A stretch of DNA of 64,000 nucleotides, from assembly GCA_000416275.1 (NCBI GenBank), contig ASZJ01000040.1:1041-65040 (forward strand), written 5' to 3'. Origin of the DNA: Osedax symbiont Rs1. Its GTDB lineage: Bacteria > Pseudomonadota > Gammaproteobacteria > Pseudomonadales > Balneatricaceae. Shown in pieces: positions 47,947 to 56,778 of this stretch (position 1 is its first letter; each line of letters opens with the position of its first letter). The position numbers were made by a program, and so were the translations under genes. The notes under the pieces were generated by a model. It did no database searches, was not told the origin of the DNA, and saw only the letters and a program-made list of their open reading frames with translations.

Positions 47947-48579
47947 ATGTTAGATCGTTGGAGCTTGAAGCTGCTAGCCCGCCCTTTAAAATATATTGCC
48001 AATAAGCTGCACCAGCTAGATGTGACGGCCAACCAAGTGACGGTCATTGGCTTTGCGATCGGCTTGACGGTTATTCCGTTGCTTGCAATGAAATTGTATC
48101 TGTTAGCCCTGTTGGTTATTCTCTTCAACAGGCTTTGTGATGGTGTAGATGGGGCGCTGGCACGCGAGCGCGGTGCAACAGATGCCGGTGCTTATTTGGA
48201 TATAGTCTTAGATTTTATCTTTTATGCCGCAGTAGTTTTTGGTTTCGCACTAGCAGACCCTGATCAAAATGCATTAGCTGCTGCTTTACTGCTGTTTTCT
48301 TTTATGGGGACTGGTAGTAGTTTCTTGGCTTTTGCGATTATGGCTGAGCGGCGCACGATTCAAAGCATGCAATATCCGAATAAAGGTTTTTATTATCTGG
48401 GGGGAGTGGCGGAGGGGACTGAAACGATTATGTTGCTTTTGGCTTGCTGTTTATTTCCCGCCTACTTTGTATGGATCGCCATTGTTTTCAGCGTGATTTG
48501 TTGGCTAACTACAGTGGCGAGGGTTATCGGAGGATATTTTTCATTAAAAACATCAAGGCAAAAAACTAGCTCGCGTTGA
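47947..48579 (+). CDS. ynjF: CDP-alcohol phosphatidyltransferase, YnjF-like
   Basis: This 210-residue inner-membrane enzyme has about five to six helices. The metal-binding signature DGVDGALARERGATDAGAYLD is followed by IVLD (about residues 59-83), the DGx2ARx8Gx3Dx3D motif. It transfers a phosphatidyl group from CDP-diacylglycerol to an unknown alcohol. It follows the ynjBCD genes as in E. coli. Its last 14 bp overlap the end of the minus-strand GGDEF gene. Confidence 0.9.
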   Translation: MLDRWSLKLLARPLKYIANKLHQLDVTANQVTVIGFAIGLTVIPLLAMKLYLLALLVILFNRLCDGVDGALARERGATDAGAYLDIVLDFIFYAAVVFGFALADPDQNALAAALLLFSFMGTGSSFLAFAIMAERRTIQSMQYPNKGFYYLGGVAEGTETIMLLLACCLFPAYFVWIAIVFSVICWLTTVARVIGGYFSLKTSRQKTSSR

Positions 48580-49717
48580 TAACTCGTTCTCTAATCGGCA
48601 TTGCCTTATACAAAACCTTATTTCTTCCCGATTGTTTAGCTTCATACAGCGCTTGGTCAGAAGTCTCTAAAAGAATATTGGCTAGCTCGGAAAAACTTTG
48701 CGCATAAATATTGTTATGGACATAACAGCTGACGCCGATAGAGGTCGTCACGTGAATGCTGGTATCAGATTTAGTGTCAAATAAATGCTCTGCTATTTTA
48801 CGGCGTAGATTGTCGGCAATTTGCTCGGCCTGAGGGAAGTCACAATCGGGGAGTAATATCGCAAACTCTTCACCGCCAAAGCGCGCTAAAAAGTCAGTGT
48901 TGCGGATGTTGTTTTTAAGAATACTGGCGAAGGATTGCAAAATCGCATCCCCTGCAGGGTGGCCATAAGTGTCATTAACGCGTTTAAAATGGTCTATATC
49001 TAAGAACAGTAGGCTTAGATACTGGTTTTGTCGATTGGCACGCTGCAGTGCTTTATCTATTTCTAAGTCAAAACTGTGTCTATTATAAATTTCGGTGAGG
49101 GCGTCCATGCTACTTAAGTAGGCGAGGTTTTCTCGAATAATACAGTTTTCAATACAGACAGCCAGGAGAGCGGACATTCGCTCTAGATAATCGTATCTAT
49201 ATTCACTGTGGTAGCGATTAAGCTCCCTAGCGCCTAAATGTAGGCTGCCAATAATCACCCCTTTGTTCACCAGGGGTAGTAGTACGCAACTTAAAACAAA
49301 AGGATTGTTAGGGAAGAGTAGCTTCTTTAAATCCCGATCAATTTCCCCAACTCGAGTTTTTTGATGGGGAAAGATCTTAGCAATGCTGTGATTGTCTTTG
49401 AACAGGAAAAAGTTGCTACTGGCTTGCTCATCCAGTTTTTTAAGTAAAGGAGCTGCTAATTGATCTTTATCATGTAAAAAAATTGAGACCACACTTAGTT
49501 TAAAAGTGTCTTTGAAAACATTAATAACTAAACTGAAAAGCTCGGAGAGCTGAGCGCAACCGAGCATTTTAACTTCAATGTCCATAAAGCGTTTTAGCAC
49601 TTCTTCATTGAGTTTCGCGGCGCTAATGGCGGTATTTAACGTTTTTCTCAAGTGTTGGTTTTGTTCTTGCAGCTCTTGAATATCCATGAGTAAAAAATCA
49701 CTAACCTCTAAAATCAT
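48566..49717 (-). CDS. GAF-GGDEF diguanylate cyclase
   Basis: This protein of 383 residues probably makes cyclic-di-GMP. A short N-terminal coiled coil (about residues 11-45) precedes a GAF-like sensor domain (about 50-195) and a GGDEF domain (about 203-373). The active-site motif is GGEEF at 281-285. A product-inhibition site RNTD lies five residues before it (272-275), so it should be active and feedback-regulated. The first ATG is used here; codon 11 is an alternative start. No membrane segment is present. Confidence 0.92.
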   Translation of the reverse strand: MILEVSDFLLMDIQELQEQNQHLRKTLNTAISAAKLNEEVLKRFMDIEVKMLGCAQLSELFSLVINVFKDTFKLSVVSIFLHDKDQLAAPLLKKLDEQASSNFFLFKDNHSIAKIFPHQKTRVGEIDRDLKKLLFPNNPFVLSCVLLPLVNKGVIIGSLHLGARELNRYHSEYRYDYLERMSALLAVCIENCIIRENLAYLSSMDALTEIYNRHSFDLEIDKALQRANRQNQYLSLLFLDIDHFKRVNDTYGHPAGDAILQSFASILKNNIRNTDFLARFGGEEFAILLPDCDFPQAEQIADNLRRKIAEHLFDTKSDTSIHVTTSIGVSCYVHNNIYAQSFSELANILLETSDQALYEAKQSGRNKVLYKAMPIRERVINAS

Positions 49718-50110
49718 CCTTAAACCAGTTAAAAATGGTTAAGGGAAAGTTACCGTGTTTGGTTGACAAGTACCAAAAACAGCCCATGGGCAGGCTTAAA
49801 TCAAAGCCCATTGGCCATATATTGTTATCACTGCTACGAAAAACATTATGCTGATTTAATCACTTAGCATCGTTGACTAGAGATTGGCTAATGTCGCTGT
49901 AATAATTGTTAAGCCACTGATATTGTATTCATTTAAGTGTAGCAGGGTGCAACAGCTAGTCGGCAAAAATAGTCAGTTGAGCATAGCTCAAAAATCACTC
50001 ACCTTGCTATGTTTATATTCATTTAATTTGACATTTGTTTAATTAATCTTGTTTAAAGGTGCTTTGTCGCAAAGTGCTGGTTGTTTAATCGTATTTTCAT
50101 ATATGCAAGA
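49718..50110. other. gene-free spacer between the GGDEF gene and a family B repeat
   Basis: About 390 bp, A/T-rich, no credible ORF, no recognised RNA. It contains the promoter side of the GGDEF gene. Confidence 0.35.
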
Positions 50111-50279
50111 TGAGATCTCTGCATAACGTTGCGAGCGAAGATGAGACAAAAGCCGCAAAATAGCGGAGTTAGTATGCCCATGGGTATTACTGGTGCAAAT
50201 GAGCATGTTGAGCCGGTTTTAACGCCGTGTTACCAAGCGCAGATATCATACCCTCTGGGTAAGTTATGCAGAGGTCTGA
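50111..50279. repeat. repeat family B, 169-bp copy
   Basis: It begins TGAGATCTCTGCATAACG and ends AAGTTATGCAGAGGTCTGA. AGA lies on both sides (50108-50110 and 50280-50282), consistent with a 3-bp target duplication. The interior TATTACTGGTGCAAATGAGC and CATGTTGAGCCGGTTT matches the 29101 copy. Confidence 0.8.
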
Positions 50280-50309
50280 AGATAGCCATCAGTTAATAGC
50301 TGGTAATCG

Positions 50310-50621
50310 TTATTCACCGTGCCATAAATACTGTTTTAAATTGATTTTATTGTTAGAGAATAAAATGTCTTCAGTTTGAAGTTTGAGCTTTTGGCACAAA
50401 AAGCGCTCGCTACCCAGTTCAAACGACAGCTTGCCCTGGGCATTGATCACTCGGTGCCATGGTATCTTGCTGTTTTCAGGTAGTTCGGATAAATAACGAC
50501 CGACTGCCCGGGCTTGTTTGGGCAGTCCCGCCATCGCAGCCACTCGGCCATAAGTGCTTACCTTACCGCTGGGGATTGAATGAATTACTTGCCATATGCG
50601 CTCGCGATTGGTCGCCATCAT
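50310..50621 (-). CDS. atl: alkyltransferase-like (ATL) DNA-damage recognition protein
   Basis: This 103-residue protein has the O6-alkylguanine-DNA alkyltransferase DNA-binding fold. The active-site PCHR is replaced by PWHR (residues 54-57), so it cannot accept alkyl groups and belongs to the ATL group (E. coli YbaZ, S. pombe Atl1). Those proteins bind O6-alkylguanine and hand it to nucleotide excision repair. Its start codon overlaps the radD stop codon (ATGA), so the two are translationally coupled. Confidence 0.9.
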   Translation of the reverse strand: MMATNRERIWQVIHSIPSGKVSTYGRVAAMAGLPKQARAVGRYLSELPENSKIPWHRVINAQGKLSFELGSERFLCQKLKLQTEDILFSNNKINLKQYLWHGE

Positions 50622-52417
50622 AATTGATTTGCCCTGCGGTATTTACCTTGATAATCGAAGATTCTCTCCACTACTTTCCAGAAGTGACCGCTCTTCCTGG
50701 CGATTACAAAATCAGGGGCGATGAATTTTTCGGAAATGGCTAATATCTGCTGCAGATTAGCAGGGAGCTGTTGCTGATACTGGCTGGGTAAGCGGCTGCT
50801 GAATAATCGGCTAAAAAGTGCCAATTGAGCAGGGTTTGTCAGCTTAAAAAAATCTACTAAGGTCTCGCCTTGTTCGTCATGGTAAGTGATTTTCAACAGT
50901 TGCTTATGTTCTACCATGCTGAGCCCAGCACAGCGTATCACTTTGGCGTCTTTTAACTGCAGAGCTTTTTTAAGCTGATCGTCGGGGTCGGCCAATACAT
51001 GATGGCAATGGTGGCATTCACGGGCCGCTATATCGTTTTCAGTATTGCACTGCGGGCAGTTTTTAAAGCGAAATCTAAACTGGCAGCGACTCGTACTAAC
51101 CGTCGAATCAGAAGGGGAGAGGGCAGTTGCCTGCGGTTTATCGACCAGACCTTGGCAGCGGCGCCCATAGTGCTCAAGGATCTCGCCACGCTCGTCACAT
51201 TTGCCCCAAAATATATTGGCAAAATTGCATTCAGGGCAGAAAATTTGCACCGGCTGGCTGTCGGCATTAGGTTTGACGCTCCCCACTTCTGGGTGAAATA
51301 AATCAAAGCGACTGCCGGTGTAGTCTAAAATTAAGCAGTCTTGTTTGTTGTCAGCCAAGCGCAGGCCGCGGCCGACAATCTGTTGAAATAGGCTGACCGA
51401 TTGAGTGGGGCGCAATAGCGCGATGACATCTACATGAGGTGCATCAAAACCTGTGGTAAGTACCGCAACATTCACCAAGTATTTTATTTGCTGTTGCTTA
51501 AAAGCGCAGATGATTTGGTCTCTTTGCTGACTCTGCGTGGCGCCGGTGATCAGTGCACTCTGTTCAAGAGGTAGGTATCCGAGGATTTCTTGGGCATGTT
51601 TAACGGTTGCCGCAAAGATCATCACACCGCGGCGTTTTTCAGACAGAGTCAGAACTTGCTCAATAATAGATTGAGTGACTCTTTGTTTCGCTACTAATAA
51701 GTGATTAATAGCTGCAGTGCTGCACTGCCCTGATTCATAGCCTGGAAGTTGGGCAAAGTTATACTGGGCAATAGTTGCATCATACAAAATCGGCGGGGTT
51801 AAATAATGATGCTTAATCATATAGCTTAACGGCAACTCATAAATACAATATTTGAACGGTGTGCTAGCGTTCTCATCGGCCATTGGCCTGACGTATCCGT
51901 GATAGTGGAATTGATAAATCCAGCCCAGCCCGAGCCGATAGGGGGTGGCGGTTAAACCCAGTACTTTGAGTTGCCGATTTTGCTTACTTAATTGAGCAAT
52001 GATTTTTCCATACTGGCTGTCTTGATCGTTGCTGAGCCGGTGGCATTCATCAATGATCAGCAAGCTGAATTGCTGGGTAAATACCGCTAAATTACGAGTG
52101 ACAGATTGCACGCTGGCAAACACTACTTTAGCGGAGTGGTCTTTTTCTTTGAGACCTGCAGAATAGATACTAGATGCCAGCCCGTAGCCGGTAAATTTTT
52201 GTTGGTTTTGCGCCACAAGCTCTTTGACGTGCGCAAGTACTAACACTTTATAGTTGGCGATGGCTGCGAGTTCTGCAATAACCAAGCTCTTACCCGCTCC
52301 AGTTGGCAAGACAATAACCGCTGGCGCAGTATTGTTCTTGAAGTGTTTAACAGTCGCATCAACTGCCGCCTGCTGGTAGGGCCTTAAAATATAAGGGCGT
52401 TGCTGTTGTTTACTCAT
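50618..52417 (-). CDS. radD: DEAD/DEAH-box helicase RadD (YejH)
   Basis: A superfamily 2 helicase of 599 residues involved in repair and recombination. Walker A PTGAGKS is at residues 38-44, IIDECHRL near 127, GLTATPYR near 155, the helicase C-terminal motif QIVGRGLRLA near 345. Two zinc-ribbon-like cysteine clusters follow (CPECNFAN, then CPQCNTENDIAARECHHC). I start it at 52417 (MSKQQQRPYILRPYQ), the family N-terminus; the frame stays open further upstream through a repeat fragment, with no homology. It is coupled to atl downstream. Confidence 0.92.
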   Translation of the reverse strand: MSKQQQRPYILRPYQQAAVDATVKHFKNNTAPAVIVLPTGAGKSLVIAELAAIANYKVLVLAHVKELVAQNQQKFTGYGLASSIYSAGLKEKDHSAKVVFASVQSVTRNLAVFTQQFSLLIIDECHRLSNDQDSQYGKIIAQLSKQNRQLKVLGLTATPYRLGLGWIYQFHYHGYVRPMADENASTPFKYCIYELPLSYMIKHHYLTPPILYDATIAQYNFAQLPGYESGQCSTAAINHLLVAKQRVTQSIIEQVLTLSEKRRGVMIFAATVKHAQEILGYLPLEQSALITGATQSQQRDQIICAFKQQQIKYLVNVAVLTTGFDAPHVDVIALLRPTQSVSLFQQIVGRGLRLADNKQDCLILDYTGSRFDLFHPEVGSVKPNADSQPVQIFCPECNFANIFWGKCDERGEILEHYGRRCQGLVDKPQATALSPSDSTVSTSRCQFRFRFKNCPQCNTENDIAARECHHCHHVLADPDDQLKKALQLKDAKVIRCAGLSMVEHKQLLKITYHDEQGETLVDFFKLTNPAQLALFSRLFSSRLPSQYQQQLPANLQQILAISEKFIAPDFVIARKSGHFWKVVERIFDYQGKYRRANQL

Positions 52418-52506
52418 TGGCAAAGTTATAAAACAAAAAAGTGGTTTGAGTGCTATGCAAAATTTTTCAACTTTAAGTGTGGTATTAAGTGTCGCGCTGC
52501 TAATAC

Positions 52507-52525
52507 CTGAATCAGTGACTTTGGA
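52507..52525 (+). repeat. repeat family A end fragment upstream of tRNA-His
   Basis: CCTGAATCAGTGACTTTGG is a family A left end. A matching right-end-like CAGATTCAGG occurs at 52701-52710, beyond the tRNA. The interior is unrelated to other copies, so this may be an end fragment plus a chance match or an element split around the tRNA. Confidence 0.5.
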
Positions 52526-52592
52526 ATTGGAGACAAGCCTCTGTTCCCGCACCATTTGCTATATATCTATTATACCTAAGTGTATTTATTGT

Positions 52593-52669
52593 GGTGAGCG
52601 TAGCTCAGTTGGTAGAGCTCCGGATTGTGATTCCGGCGGTCGCGGGTTCAAACCCCGTCGTTCACCCCA
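52593..52669 (+). tRNA. tRNA-His (anticodon GTG)
   Basis: A complete cloverleaf. The extra 5' G (position -1) opposite C73 is characteristic of tRNA-His. The acceptor stem is GTGAGCG/CGTTCAC. The D arm contains AGCTCAGTTGGTAGAGCT. The anticodon loop is ATTGTGATT with GTG. The T arm contains GGTTCAAACC. The 3' CCA is encoded. A tRNA-His just upstream of tig is a plausible gammaproteobacterial arrangement. Confidence 0.97.
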
Positions 52670-53053
52670 TTCCCTGTTAAATCCCCATTTATGCAGTTCT
52701 CAGATTCAGGCGGTCTGCTTTTAAGTTTTTATCTGCCAGTTTTCATCATCCAAGTATGAACTAATAGAATTTAACCAGTCTTTTTACCTTATAGCACTTT
52801 GAATTTTCAAGTTTGCCCCCATAATTATGTCATTGTTAACTAGCTAGTCATCTAATCATGCTTGTTAGCTCTTGACTATTTGCCGTAAGTGGCGGAAAAT
52901 TCCCGCCTTTATTATTCAGTCTTCGTCATTCCAAGTATCGATTTAGGTGTTTGGGTTGACGAGTGATATTTTTGCATCTGTGCCCGAGCCCAAAATTAAA
53001 AATGGCCAACGGTAGCAGTTATGAACACTAAGTATTTATTTGTGAGGAAGTCC
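52670..53053. other. tRNA-His to tig spacer
   Basis: About 380 bp without an ORF on either strand. No T-run terminator directly follows the tRNA. The tig promoter should lie here, but I do not assign boxes. Confidence 0.35.
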
Positions 53054-54391
53054 ATGCAAGTTTCAGTTGAAACGAAGTCCGTCTTAGAGCGTCAAATGAC
53101 CATTACTATCCCGGCGGATCGTATTGATAACGATGTTGTTAAACAAGTACAACAAACAGCTAGAACTGTGCGCATTGATGGGTTCCGCCCTGGTAAAGTG
53201 CCTCTTAAAGTGATTCAAAAGCGTTACGGTGCCGGTATTCGTCAAGATGTCATTGGTGAGGTAATCCAGCAGAGTTTCTATCAGGCGGTTACCGATGAAA
53301 AATTAGCTCCTGCCGGCGGGCCAAGCATTGAAATGAAAACTGATGAAGCTGGTAAGGATGTTGAATTCATTGCTACTTTTGAAGTTTACCCAGCGATTGA
53401 ACTAGCTGATTTTTCCAGCGCAGAAATCACTAAAGAAATAGCGAAAATTAAAGCTGCCGATGTTAACCAAATGGTTGAAACATTGCGCAAGCAACAAACA
53501 GAGTGGGCTGAAGTGACGCGCACTGCTAAAGATGCTGACAAAGTTGTTCTTGATTTTGAAGGCTTCTTAGGTGATAAAGCCTTCGAGGGTGGAAAAGGCG
53601 AGAACGTTGATCTGATACTGGGTTCTAAGTCAATGATTCCCGGTTTTGAAGATGCTGTTATCGGGCAAAAGATTGGTGCTGAATTTGAAATCGCAGTTAC
53701 TTTCCCTGAAGATTATCAGTCGGATGAGCTAAAAGGCAAGGATGTGGTTTTTAAGGCGACGGTCACGGCGATTTCTGAGCCGACTTTACCTGAGCTAAAT
53801 GAAACTTTCTTTTTGAAGTTCGGTATGGATTCTGCAGATCTAAAGAGCTTTAAAGCTGATGTTCAAAAGAACATGAATCGCGAGATGGATCAAGCTGTTA
53901 AAGGTAAGTTGAAAGACCAAGTATTTGCCAAGCTGGTTGAGTTAAATGCGATTGAAGTACCGACTGTATTAGTGAATGGTGAAATTGATACTCTACGTAA
54001 GCAAGCTGTTAAGCAATACAGTGGCCAAGGTGCTGATTTAGATTTCAATATGCTGCCAAAAGAGATGTTTGCCGATCAAGCTAAGCGTCGCGTTTCGGTT
54101 GGTTTGTTAGTCCAAGAAATCATTAAAGTTAACGAGATTAAGGCTGACGATGATCGCGTTCGTAGCACCATCGAAGAGATGGCGCAAACTTATCAAGATC
54201 CTCAAGAAGTTATCGACTATTACTACAGCGAAAATGACATGATTAATCAAGTTAAAAGCTTAGTAATTGAAGATCAAGTCATTGATCATTTGTTAAGTTC
54301 TGCTAAAGTTAATGAAACAACAGTTAGTTATGAGGACGCGATCAAGCCTGCAGCGCAGCCTCAAGTAGAAGAAACAACTGACGAAAAGTAA
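53054..54391 (+). CDS. tig: trigger factor (ribosome-associated chaperone / prolyl isomerase)
   Basis: This chaperone of 445 residues binds the ribosome exit tunnel and nascent chains. The N-terminal ribosome-binding domain contains GFRPGKVPLKVI (the signature loop, about residues 43-54). The FKBP-type isomerase domain is at about 155-240. The C-terminal helical domain follows. I start it at the ATG at 53054 (MQVSVETKS) with GAGGAAG upstream; the frame extends 11 codons further but that is not the family N-terminus. clpP and clpX follow. Confidence 0.97.
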   Translation: MQVSVETKSVLERQMTITIPADRIDNDVVKQVQQTARTVRIDGFRPGKVPLKVIQKRYGAGIRQDVIGEVIQQSFYQAVTDEKLAPAGGPSIEMKTDEAGKDVEFIATFEVYPAIELADFSSAEITKEIAKIKAADVNQMVETLRKQQTEWAEVTRTAKDADKVVLDFEGFLGDKAFEGGKGENVDLILGSKSMIPGFEDAVIGQKIGAEFEIAVTFPEDYQSDELKGKDVVFKATVTAISEPTLPELNETFFLKFGMDSADLKSFKADVQKNMNREMDQAVKGKLKDQVFAKLVELNAIEVPTVLVNGEIDTLRKQAVKQYSGQGADLDFNMLPKEMFADQAKRRVSVGLLVQEIIKVNEIKADDDRVRSTIEEMAQTYQDPQEVIDYYYSENDMINQVKSLVIEDQVIDHLLSSAKVNETTVSYEDAIKPAAQPQVEETTDEK

Positions 54392-54432
54392 TCATTATCA
54401 CAATTTATTGTGTTGATTAATTTCTGAAAAAA

Positions 54433-54467
54433 ACGATAGGGAGTGAAAACTGGCTATCGTTTTTTTA
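54433..54467 (+). terminator. terminator/attenuator between tig and clpP
   Basis: ACGATAG at 54433 and CTATCGT at 54454 form a stem followed by an eight-T run. It ends about 10 bp before the clpP ribosome binding site, so clpP may have its own promoter or rely on read-through. Confidence 0.7.
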
Positions 54468-54488
54468 TATCCGGTGAAGGAGAAATAC

Positions 54489-55124
54489 ATGTCCGGTATT
54501 TACCAAGGTAATTCTAGTTTCGATCCTAGTGCAGCTCTAGTACCGATGGTGGTTGAGCAAACCGCTAGAGGCGAGCGATCGTACGATATTTACTCCCGTT
54601 TGCTGAAAGAGCGGGTTATATTTTTGGTCGGTCAAGTCGAAGACCATATGGCAAATCTAATAGTCGCTCAGATGTTGTTTTTAGAAGCTGAAAATCCAGA
54701 CAAAGATATTCACTTATATATCAATTCTCCAGGTGGCTCGGTTACCGCTGGCATGGCTATTTACGATACTATGCAGTTTATAAAGCCTGATATCAGCACT
54801 ATTTGTTTAGGTCAAGCTGCCAGTATGGGCGCTTTTTTGCTGACTGCCGGTGCCGAAGGCAAGCGCTTCGCGCTACCTAATGCTCGGGTGATGATTCACC
54901 AGCCGTTAGGGGGTTATCAGGGGCAGGCGACAGATATTGAAATTCATACTAAAGAAATTTTAGCCATTAGAGATAAATTGAATAATTTAATGGCTAAGCA
55001 TACAGGGCAAGATATTGACGTTATTAAGCGCGACACTGATCGTGATAACTTTATGACGGCAGATCAGGCAGCTGATTACGGTTTGATTGATAAAGTGATT
55101 GAGCAGCGACCTGTTAGTCAGTGA
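54489..55124 (+). CDS. clpP: ATP-dependent Clp protease proteolytic subunit
   Basis: This serine peptidase of 211 residues forms the tetradecameric proteolytic chamber used by ClpX and ClpA. The catalytic triad is Ser112 (QAASMGAF), His137 (MIHQPLGG) and Asp186 (DTDRDNFM), matching the numbering of the E. coli precursor by one residue. The ATG at 54489 has AAGGAG upstream; the earlier in-frame start would add five residues and overlap that site. Confidence 0.97.
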   Translation: MSGIYQGNSSFDPSAALVPMVVEQTARGERSYDIYSRLLKERVIFLVGQVEDHMANLIVAQMLFLEAENPDKDIHLYINSPGGSVTAGMAIYDTMQFIKPDISTICLGQAASMGAFLLTAGAEGKRFALPNARVMIHQPLGGYQGQATDIEIHTKEILAIRDKLNNLMAKHTGQDIDVIKRDTDRDNFMTADQAADYGLIDKVIEQRPVSQ

Positions 55125-55196
55125 TCGATAGTTGACTGGGGCGTGGTAAATTAAGTAAATTGGAAGAGTACTTTTTTATTATTATTTTCCAGTCTA

Positions 55197-55230
55197 AGCT
55201 TTACTGTTAAGTTTTTTTAACAGTAAAGCT
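55197..55230. promoter_or_regulatory. perfect 14-bp palindrome between clpP and clpX
   Basis: AGCTTTACTGTTAA and TTAACAGTAAAGCT are exact inverted complements around a T-rich 6-nt centre. There is no T-run directly after the stem on the + strand, so it may be an mRNA stability hairpin, a weak terminator or a binding site. Confidence 0.55.
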
Positions 55231-55335
55231 TGCTAATAGCGCTAAAAGTAACTTCGAGCATGTATCTGGTTCAATAGTTGTTGAGTCCAGAAGTAAGCAG
55301 GCATTAGAGATAGCATTGTAAAAAGAGGAAGTCGA

Positions 55336-56628
55336 ATGAGTGATAACATCGACGAAAAAGGAAAAAGTGGCGGCAAGTTAATCTGCTCATTTTGTGGTAA
55401 AAACCAAGATGAAGTAAAGAAGCTGATTGCTGGGCCTTCTGTGTTCATTTGTGATGAATGTGTCGATTTATGTAATGACATTATTCGTGAAGAAATCTCC
55501 AATGCAGATGAGACGCCACAAGATTCAGACCGTTTACCGACGCCCCAAGAAATTTGTGACAAATTAAATGATTATGTCATAGGGCAGGAACAAGCTAAGA
55601 AAGTGCTGTCAGTGGCCGTCTATAACCATTATAAGAGATTGCGCTTCCAGGCAGAAGAATCAGCAGTAGAAGATGATTCTGTCGAGTTGAGTAAAAGTAA
55701 TATTTTATTAATCGGTCCTACCGGTAGTGGTAAGACGTTACTTGCACAAACCTTGGCGCGAATGTTAAATGTTCCCTTTACGATCGCTGATGCAACCACC
55801 TTAACTGAGGCAGGTTATGTGGGTGAAGATGTGGAAAACATCGTGCAAAAGTTGCTGCAAAAATGTGACTATGATGTCGAGCGCGCCGAGCGCGGTATCG
55901 TCTATATTGACGAAATAGATAAGATATCCAGGAAGTCAGATAACCCTTCAATTACTCGTGATGTATCGGGTGAAGGAGTGCAGCAAGCGCTATTAAAGCT
56001 TATTGAAGGTACGGTTGCCTCTGTGCCTCCGCAGGGAGGTCGTAAGCATCCGCAACAAGAGTTTTTACAGGTTGATACTTCAAATATTCTGTTCATCTGT
56101 GGCGGTGCATTCTCTGGGCTGGAGAAAATCATCAGTGATCGCTCAGAAAAAGGCTCAATTGGCTTTAATGCGATCGTTAAAAGTAAGGACAACTCTCGTA
56201 CGTTGACCGAAACTTTGCGCAAAATTGAAGCGGAAGATTTAGTCAAATTCGGCTTGATTCCCGAGTTTGTCGGTCGTCTGCCAATGATCGCGACGCTTGA
56301 AGAGCTCGATCATGATGCGCTGATTCAAATTTTGACTGAGCCTAAGAATAGTTTGGTAAAGCAGTATGCTAAATTGTTTGAAATGGAAGGCGCGGAAATC
56401 GACTTTAGAGAGGAGGCGCTGGTCGCCATCGCCACGCATGCTCTGCATCGCAAAACTGGTGCTCGCGGGCTGCGTTCAATCTTAGAGGGCTCGCTACTAG
56501 ATATTATGTACGAGCTTCCCTCGATTGAAAACGTCTCTAAGGTAGTGGTTGATAAAGGGGTGATTGAAGGTGCTAACAAGCCGATTCTAATTTATGAAAA
56601 TGAGAAAAAAGCAGCGTCGGAAGATTGA
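55336..56628 (+). CDS. clpX: ATP-dependent Clp protease ATP-binding subunit ClpX
   Basis: This 430-residue AAA+ unfoldase feeds substrates to ClpP. The N-terminal zinc-binding domain uses Cys17, Cys20, Cys39 and Cys42. Walker A GPTGSGKT is at residues 126-133, Walker [11 protein letters not shown] near 189, and the pore-loop and RKH regions follow. In many relatives lon and a HU gene come next; here a strong terminator and a broken peptidase gene follow instead. Confidence 0.98.
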   Translation: MSDNIDEKGKSGGKLICSFCGKNQDEVKKLIAGPSVFICDECVDLCNDIIREEISNADETPQDSDRLPTPQEICDKLNDYVIGQEQAKKVLSVAVYNHYKRLRFQAEESAVEDDSVELSKSNILLIGPTGSGKTLLAQTLARMLNVPFTIADATTLTEAGYVGEDVENIVQKLLQKCDYDVERAERGIVYIDEIDKISRKSDNPSITRDVSGEGVQQALLKLIEGTVASVPPQGGRKHPQQEFLQVDTSNILFICGGAFSGLEKIISDRSEKGSIGFNAIVKSKDNSRTLTETLRKIEAEDLVKFGLIPEFVGRLPMIATLEELDHDALIQILTEPKNSLVKQYAKLFEMEGAEIDFREEALVAIATHALHRKTGARGLRSILEGSLLDIMYELPSIENVSKVVVDKGVIEGANKPILIYENEKKAASED

Positions 56629-56644
56629 TCTGTCGGTTGCTAAT

Positions 56645-56669
56645 AAACCCGCTTTTGCGGGTTTTTTTT
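56645..56669 (+). terminator. intrinsic terminator of clpX
   Basis: The hairpin AAACCCGC-TTTT-GCGGGTTT is followed by a T-run, about 17 bp after the clpX stop codon. Confidence 0.92.
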
Positions 56670-56778
56670 GCTTTTAATAACGGCTAGTGCGGTGCTTTAT
56701 TGGTTTGAGGTGCTAATTGACGGCGTTGATAAAAATGTTCTCTGCGTATTACATAGCAGTGATTTCTCAAGGTGATTT

